Shown: piece by piece, positions 60,992 to 64,000 of the stretch
Position numbering within the stretch: the stretch's first letter is position 1
Layout: each line of letters starts with the position of its first letter
Assembly: GCF_001640805.2 (NCBI RefSeq)
Contig: NC_066852.1
Coordinates: 9,098,194-9,162,193, forward strand
Direction of reading: 5' to 3'
Source of the DNA: Lates calcarifer
Lineage: Eukaryota; Chordata; Actinopteri; Centropomidae
Length of the DNA: 64,000 nt
The notes under the pieces: generated by a model
Database searches by the model: none
What the model was told of the DNA's origin: nothing
Seen by the model: the letters and a program-made list of their open reading frames with translations, nothing else
Program-made: the position numbers and the translations under genes

Positions 60992-62559
60992 AAGAGAATA
61001 GTTTATCACATGGTGAGAATAGAAATCAAGATCAGTCAAGTCAACGTTAAGTCTGATGTGAAAATGAACAAATAAATGATAATTCAACAAGCATTCGACA
61101 TTAATAGAGAAAAACAGAGTCAATCAGTTTCAATTGAGAGGACAGAGCTGATGCACAGCAGTGCACCTGATGAGGCTAGTATGAGGCTATCACACTGATA
61201 GATTGTAACAACTGGACCAGGAAAGGACTTCACCTCTGGCCTTGAGTACAGTCAATCTTGACTTCGAGGGTTAAATATGATGAGAGTGTTATCTGAGGAA
61301 CAATACGCTCTTTCACCCTTTCTGTGCAGTATCAGAGATCAAAGATAAAGTTCATCTAAATGTTACTGAGAACTGATGTTAGCATGAAAGACATAAATGT
61401 ATTAGAAATTAGTTCATCTAAATGTTGCAGAGGAGCTGAGGCTAGCCAAGGTTACACTGAGTCATACACACATACAAATAGTATTTCAGCTCCAAAAGAG
61501 TCTAAATATGGTAAAGATAAATTTTGCTCTTACAAAGTTCACTAAAGTACTTGTTTTTGCCACTAATATGCTCAGATTGTGTCTGAAAACAGAAGGGATA
61601 GGATTTCCCCAAAGACATGTTTGTTAAAAGAGTAAGATTGTTTTTGTTAAGCTATGCCGTTATATCTCTACCAGACTCCACTGACAAAAACAGCAATTTG
61701 ACTTTGCAGAACATAGGAGTTGCCAATCAACCGCTTTCTCAATCAGTTAGTTTGTTTGTTTTATTGTATGACTTTCAGTGGCAGAAGAGGTATTGAGATC
61801 TGTTGTATAAGTAAAAGCACTACACAATACCACAAATAAAACACAGGTTAGAAGTACAGAAGCCCCTAAAATGTAAAGTTAACATTAGATAAAAGCTTTG
61901 CAGAGCTCATGAAATTCATGCCGTGTCTTCACAAGTTAAGGAAACAGAGGCCCATACATTATGTGAGTAATTTTAGCATGTATGAAAATCCTTCTGTTAA
62001 TCATGAAATCATAGCAGACAATACTGTATGCCAGATGTGTTATGTGCAGTGTACACAGACAGTTTAGCACAAAAGAGTCTTTTTTCCCTTTTTTTTTTTT
62101 AAAATCAGCCCCATAGTAACAGTGTGAGATGAGTGTTTGCTAAAAATGGGTGTTTCCTCCTCACTCACCAGTTTCTTTACATAAACATCCACCACCTTAT
62201 TAAAACTCAGGAGCCTGACCAGATCACTAGATGCTAATAGCTAATTCTGCACCCCGAGCTAATTAAGTAATCTAAGGCAGGTTTTTCTCATGAGACTGAA
62301 CGTTTTTGACCCATTACTTCTGTGATTTGTCTCGCTTATGGCACAAAAACAACTTCCTTTGCTGATTTCCCTTTAAACTCTTAGTCATGTGTACACGCAT
62401 CTCACAATAGTCAGATGTCTACATTATTAAGCAGCTAAATCTGGTGGTTTAAGTCTCACACAAAATATATTCTTTGTTTCAGCTCTAAGTAAATGTGGTA
62501 TGTGATAGTCTACCTCCCTCATTCCCCTGTTCCCTCACATTCAGCCATTAAAACAGTAA

Positions 62560-62640
62560 CAGGAGGAGGAGAGGAGGAAAGAGAAGGCTAATGAAAAGAT
62601 AAAGAAAGGAAAAGCAGTGCCAGAAGGAAAGAAGCTTGTC
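62560..62640. repeat. Purine-rich tract
   Basis: About eighty bases are strongly biased to A and G (aggaggaggagaggaggaaa and onward). No gene signal. Confidence 0.55.
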
Positions 62641-62982
62641 TTATCTAAAAGGTTCATCTGTGGCAGGCTGTGGTGGTGCTCCATCTCTTGTAATGAACTT
62701 GATCTGCTGAGATCTGCTGATCAAATCATCTCCAGCCAGTAGCACTCCAATTTGAGAGGGCAGCCAACAGTGGAGGACGCAACCACTACAGCTGACACAT
62801 CCCCGGTACGAAAGGAAGGCAGCTCACAAAATATCATTTGTTGAGAATTAAGACAAAAGCCTCCCTTTTGTTCTCGTTCCCCTGGGGTGCAGTGGATTTC
62901 TATCCTTCTTGACGATGGCTTCGAGATGCAGCTGAGAAATGTGATAAAATGGACTGCAGTTGGAATCACATACACAAACACG

Positions 62983-63019
62983 CACATGCACACACGCGCG
63001 CGCACACACACACACACAA
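62983..63019. repeat. CA/CG alternating tract, Z-DNA-prone
   Basis: CACACACGCGCGCGCACACACA-type alternation, similar in make-up to the tract at 17.6 kb. Confidence 0.85.
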
Positions 63020-63130
63020 CTGGAAAGCATGGTCTGTTTACTCTGTTGGAAATCCACAACAAACAAAGACACTCCACTCCTAATAAGATGCATTCAACCA
63101 AGGATGAGCTTAGTGGGGAAATACAGAGAA

Positions 63131-63141
63131 ACACACACACA

Positions 63142-63185
<44 letters not shown>
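63131..63185. repeat. (AC)n microsatellite
   Basis: About 27 AC units with one CT interruption near the start. Confidence 0.95.
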
Positions 63186-63187
<2 letters not shown>

Positions 63188-63533
63188 GCTGTTAAGATCC
63201 CTGGGCAGTTTTAGAGACTTTTGCTGGAATGTGACTGAGAGTGAACATCCAATCTTCTTTAAAACCTCGTCCCCTACGTCTCCAGCTTATGTGTGTGTCT
63301 GAAATAAAGTATGTCCATGCTAAAGTTGTTTAGATGGTTGTTAAGATACCCTCCTCTCAGGTCTGTATGGCTTTACCTTACATTGAACACGCTCACAAAC
63401 ACCTGGGCTCAGTTACAGCCTGTCATTGTTGTGACAGACGTATTCCTCACATACAGTAGGAAACCTGTCTGCTCTGTGTCCCCTGCTGTGCCTCGTCTGT
63501 ACCTCAGCCCCCCTCATGTTCCGATTCCTAACC

Positions 63534-63534
<1 letters not shown>

Positions 63535-63576
<42 letters not shown>

Positions 63577-63579
63577 GCA

Positions 63580-63622
<43 letters not shown>
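63535..63622. repeat. (AC)n-AGCACGCG-(CA)n microsatellite
   Basis: Two long AC tracts (about twenty units each) are separated by AGCACGCG, 88 bases in all. It is the longest simple repeat in the window. Confidence 0.95.
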
Positions 63623-63625
<3 letters not shown>

Positions 63626-64000
63626 TGTCTGCTCTAGGTCCCCCACTTGGTAGGCCACCAAGGTGGAGGCTGAAGGTAATGGTTTCCATTTTTCCTTAAT
63701 GCCAGTGGGTCAGGGAGCAATGGCAGGGCAGAGCTTCATTACAGCAGCCCAGCAGGGTCCCATGTCTCCTGTAGGGATTCATTATGTGCCCCCCACCCCC
63801 CACACCCACCCAGTTACGTCCTGCATTCTTCCTAAAGGTTTCTATATATTGCCTGATAATGATCCTTGAAGTTTTAACATAATTGACGCTGCAACATCCT
63901 CCTCACGTTTTTTTTTTCTTTCTCTTTGTACAGACCATTCTAACTCAGCTGTATTTTTGGGCGTGTTGCATTTTCTTGCACTAAAAGCAAAGTCTAGCTT

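Larger units (their letters stand above)
10187..64000. other. Non-coding region downstream of the exon (large intron or intergenic)
   Basis: No further exon could be supported in almost 54 kb. In particular, no stretch encodes the LHFPL TM3-TM4 signature (YP.GW followed by a conserved Cys and GW..Y). Open frames are short, unrelated to known families and often made of CA/TG or pyrimidine tracts read through. The sequence consists of unique DNA, microsatellites and repeat fragments listed separately. Confidence 0.55.

Noticed and set aside
62721..63182. 153-codon open frame on the minus strand, the longest in the window
   Set aside because: Its first part is Val/Cys repeats from a GT tract, and a second repeat tract lies inside it. 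Nothing in it resembles a protein family.

Overview
The window looks like teleost fish (probably percomorph) nuclear DNA, and almost all of it is non-coding. Three things point there. There is no bacterial-style gene packing: no open frame exceeds about 150 codons, and the longest ones run through CA/TG repeats. It holds about 30 (CA)n/(TG)n tracts in 64 kb, a density familiar from fish. It also carries several dispersed repeat families that I recognise from teleost introns and intergenic DNA.

Only one segment can be supported as a protein-coding exon: 10048-10186 on the + strand. It encodes 46 residues of an LHFPL-family tetraspan membrane protein, covering TM2, the short cytoplasmic loop and the start of TM3. 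A (TG)9 plus T-rich acceptor precedes it and a weak donor follows it. I could not find the flanking exons. If this is a real gene, the exon sits in very large introns: at least 10 kb upstream and more than 53 kb downstream, unless an exon was missed.

Layout. 1-10 kb: intron or intergenic DNA with a G-quadruplex-prone run, short CA repeats and two fragments of a dispersed repeat (family B). 10.0-10.2 kb: the LHFPL exon. 11-11.5 kb: a family B repeat interrupted by a foldback MITE. 13.3-13.6 kb: a small CpG-rich patch next to inverted CCAAT boxes. 15-15.7 kb: a non-repetitive block with a palindromic TCF/LEF-type site. 16-35 kb: microsatellite-rich DNA with repeat fragments and a long family B copy at 35 kb. 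36-48 kb: several low-repeat, homeodomain-motif-rich blocks that could be conserved non-coding elements, plus nested repeats at 43 kb. 48.9-49.6 kb: a decayed, 5'-truncated L1-type LINE ORF2 end on the minus strand. 60.4-61.0 kb: a complete non-autonomous DNA transposon with perfect inverted ends and an internal GT microsatellite. 63.1-63.6 kb: dense CA arrays.

No rRNA, tRNA, CRISPR array, operon or complete gene was seen. Repeat-family names A-D are labels used only in this report. Matches to remembered teleost repeats and to LHFPL proteins are from memory, not from a database search. I found no convincing new biological system. The most useful observations are the isolated LHFPL exon with its unusual acceptor, the nested transposons that can be read at the junctions, and the candidate regulatory blocks.
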